Source: Qipengyuania proteolytica
GTDB lineage: Bacteria > Pseudomonadota > Alphaproteobacteria > Sphingomonadales > Sphingomonadaceae
Assembly: GCF_019711565.1 (NCBI RefSeq)
Contig: NZ_JAIGNN010000001.1
Span: forward strand, 1,674,001-1,738,000
Length of the DNA: 64,000 nt
Reading direction: 5' to 3'
Shown here: positions 63,510-64,000 of the stretch, piece after piece
Numbering within the stretch: position 1 is the first letter of the stretch
Layout: every line of letters begins with the position of its first letter
Made by a program: the position numbers and the translations under genes
Notes under the pieces: generated by a model
The model's input: only the letters and a program-made list of their open reading frames with translations
Databases searched by the model: none
What the model was told of the DNA's origin: nothing

Positions 63510-63740
63510 AGAAAGTGACTCCCCGAGTTGGGGCGCAACGATGGCGGAACTCTGCCGAAAAATTTGTCTAACCGCCCCAAAATGCGCTACGAGAATCTGC
63601 CTCATCCCTTAGGTGATGTCTAACCTCTAGACGTCCGCTTCGCGCCCCCAAATCGGACATTCCCTGGGTCGTCGGCATCTCCTGAAAGCAGTCATTCTCA
63701 AGTGAGAAATCTTCACGATCACAGTGATAGTAAATTCGCG

Positions 63741-63759
63741 TAGCAATTAGCTTTTGCTA
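63741..63759. promoter_or_regulatory. Operator-like palindrome upstream of the efflux adaptor gene
   Basis: TAGCAA (63741-63746) and TTGCTA (63754-63759) are perfect arms with a 7-base centre, TTAGCTT, overlapping a second nested repeat TTAGC/GCTAA. It lies 28 bases before the ATG of the adaptor, within an A+T-rich intergenic region (63510-63787) that otherwise shows no gene. RND efflux operons are usually controlled by TetR-type repressors at such sites. Confidence 0.5.
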
Positions 63760-63787
63760 ACTGGCCCACTTCCTTACGGGAGGGGCA

Positions 63788-64000
63788 ATGGCCTTTTTGA
63801 AACGATCGCTCAGCTTATGGGGTGCGGTATTACTTGCTGCATGTGCGTCTGATCCGGGCGAGCGCACGGATGAAGCGGTCCCGGTGGTGGCCGAAAACGT
63901 TCGCTTCCTGCCTGACAAGGTACAGGTGGAAGCAATTGGCACAGCGCGTGCTGTGACATCAGCCGAGATTTATCCCGAGAGTGCAGGCCGCGTGACCCTT
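63788..64000 (+). CDS. RND efflux periplasmic adaptor, 3' end outside the window
   Basis: The first 71 codons of a lipoprotein: signal MAFLKRSLSLWGAVLLAACA with lipobox LLAAC, then RTDEAVPVVAENVRF and the beta-strand start VEAIGTARAVTSAEIYPESAGRV, which is the hairpin pattern of HlyD/AcrA-type membrane fusion proteins. GGGAGGGGC precedes the ATG. The inner-membrane pump would be expected next. It belongs to the efflux unit controlled by the palindrome just upstream, if that is real. Confidence 0.85.
   Translation, partial: MAFLKRSLSLWGAVLLAACASDPGERTDEAVPVVAENVRFLPDKVQVEAIGTARAVTSAEIYPESAGRVTL

Overview
The window looks like chromosomal DNA of a GC-rich alphaproteobacterium, most likely a sphingomonad close to Erythrobacter/Altererythrobacter (family Erythrobacteraceae). 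This is inferred from the sequence alone. The signs are a DivL-type kinase with tyrosine at the phospho-acceptor position, AddAB in place of RecBCD, Flp-type pilins, a clustered propionyl-CoA/methylmalonyl-CoA pathway, frequent GTG and TTG starts, and 1- to 10-base overlaps between neighbouring genes. Nearly all of it is ordinary chromosome. No transposase, phage gene, CRISPR array or rRNA operon was seen.

Layout. 1-10570 is a surface polysaccharide locus: two GT4 glycosyltransferases, a sugar formyltransferase next to a PIG-L deacetylase, a Pro/Thr-repeat lipoprotein with a pectate-lyase-like body, a methyltransferase, a flippase and an AsnB-type amidotransferase. 10674-17132 holds tRNA-Gln with a decayed tRNA-like copy beside it, then yghU, topoisomerase IB, a NadE with a helix-turn-helix extension, a DMT transporter and ilvE. 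17190-17520 is a structured intergenic stretch with an 18-codon ORF behind a Shine-Dalgarno fully complementary to the 16S rRNA tail. 17525-29134 runs from a lipoprotein and tlyA into the propionate cluster: pccB, mce, mcm, bioB and pccA, with small membrane or exported proteins between them.

29317-38537 holds a small protein, a GNAT enzyme, a cyclase, aroB and aroK on the minus strand; then a 44-codon membrane protein coupled to a 610-residue exported protein, xerD, accA and an M48 lipoprotein protease; then two minus-strand Flp pilins. 38629-43848 holds a Nudix hydrolase, tRNA-Arg, a zincin-like peptidase, a hemerythrin, a phospholipase D-like protein, folE, a peroxiredoxin and small unknowns. 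44016-56837 is one long run: ahcY, divL, tsaE, amgK-like, murU-like, addB, addA, trxA. 56834-58857 is an inositol-phosphatase-family gene plus argJ on the minus strand. 59317-64000 has secA, a GNAT enzyme, a TauE/SafE permease and the start of an RND-efflux adaptor that leaves the window.

How the genes fit together. PccA/PccB, methylmalonyl-CoA epimerase and mutase take propionyl-CoA to succinyl-CoA, and BioB supplies the biotin PccA needs. AmgK-like and MurU-like proteins form the recycling route from MurNAc to UDP-MurNAc, next to a cell-cycle kinase and the AddAB repair nuclease. The deacetylase and formyltransferase at the left could swap an N-acetyl for an N-formyl group on a polysaccharide sugar. 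The least explained material is the leader at 17190-17355, the tRNA-Gln remnant, the NadE extension with its palindrome, and the coupled gene pair at 32603-34566.
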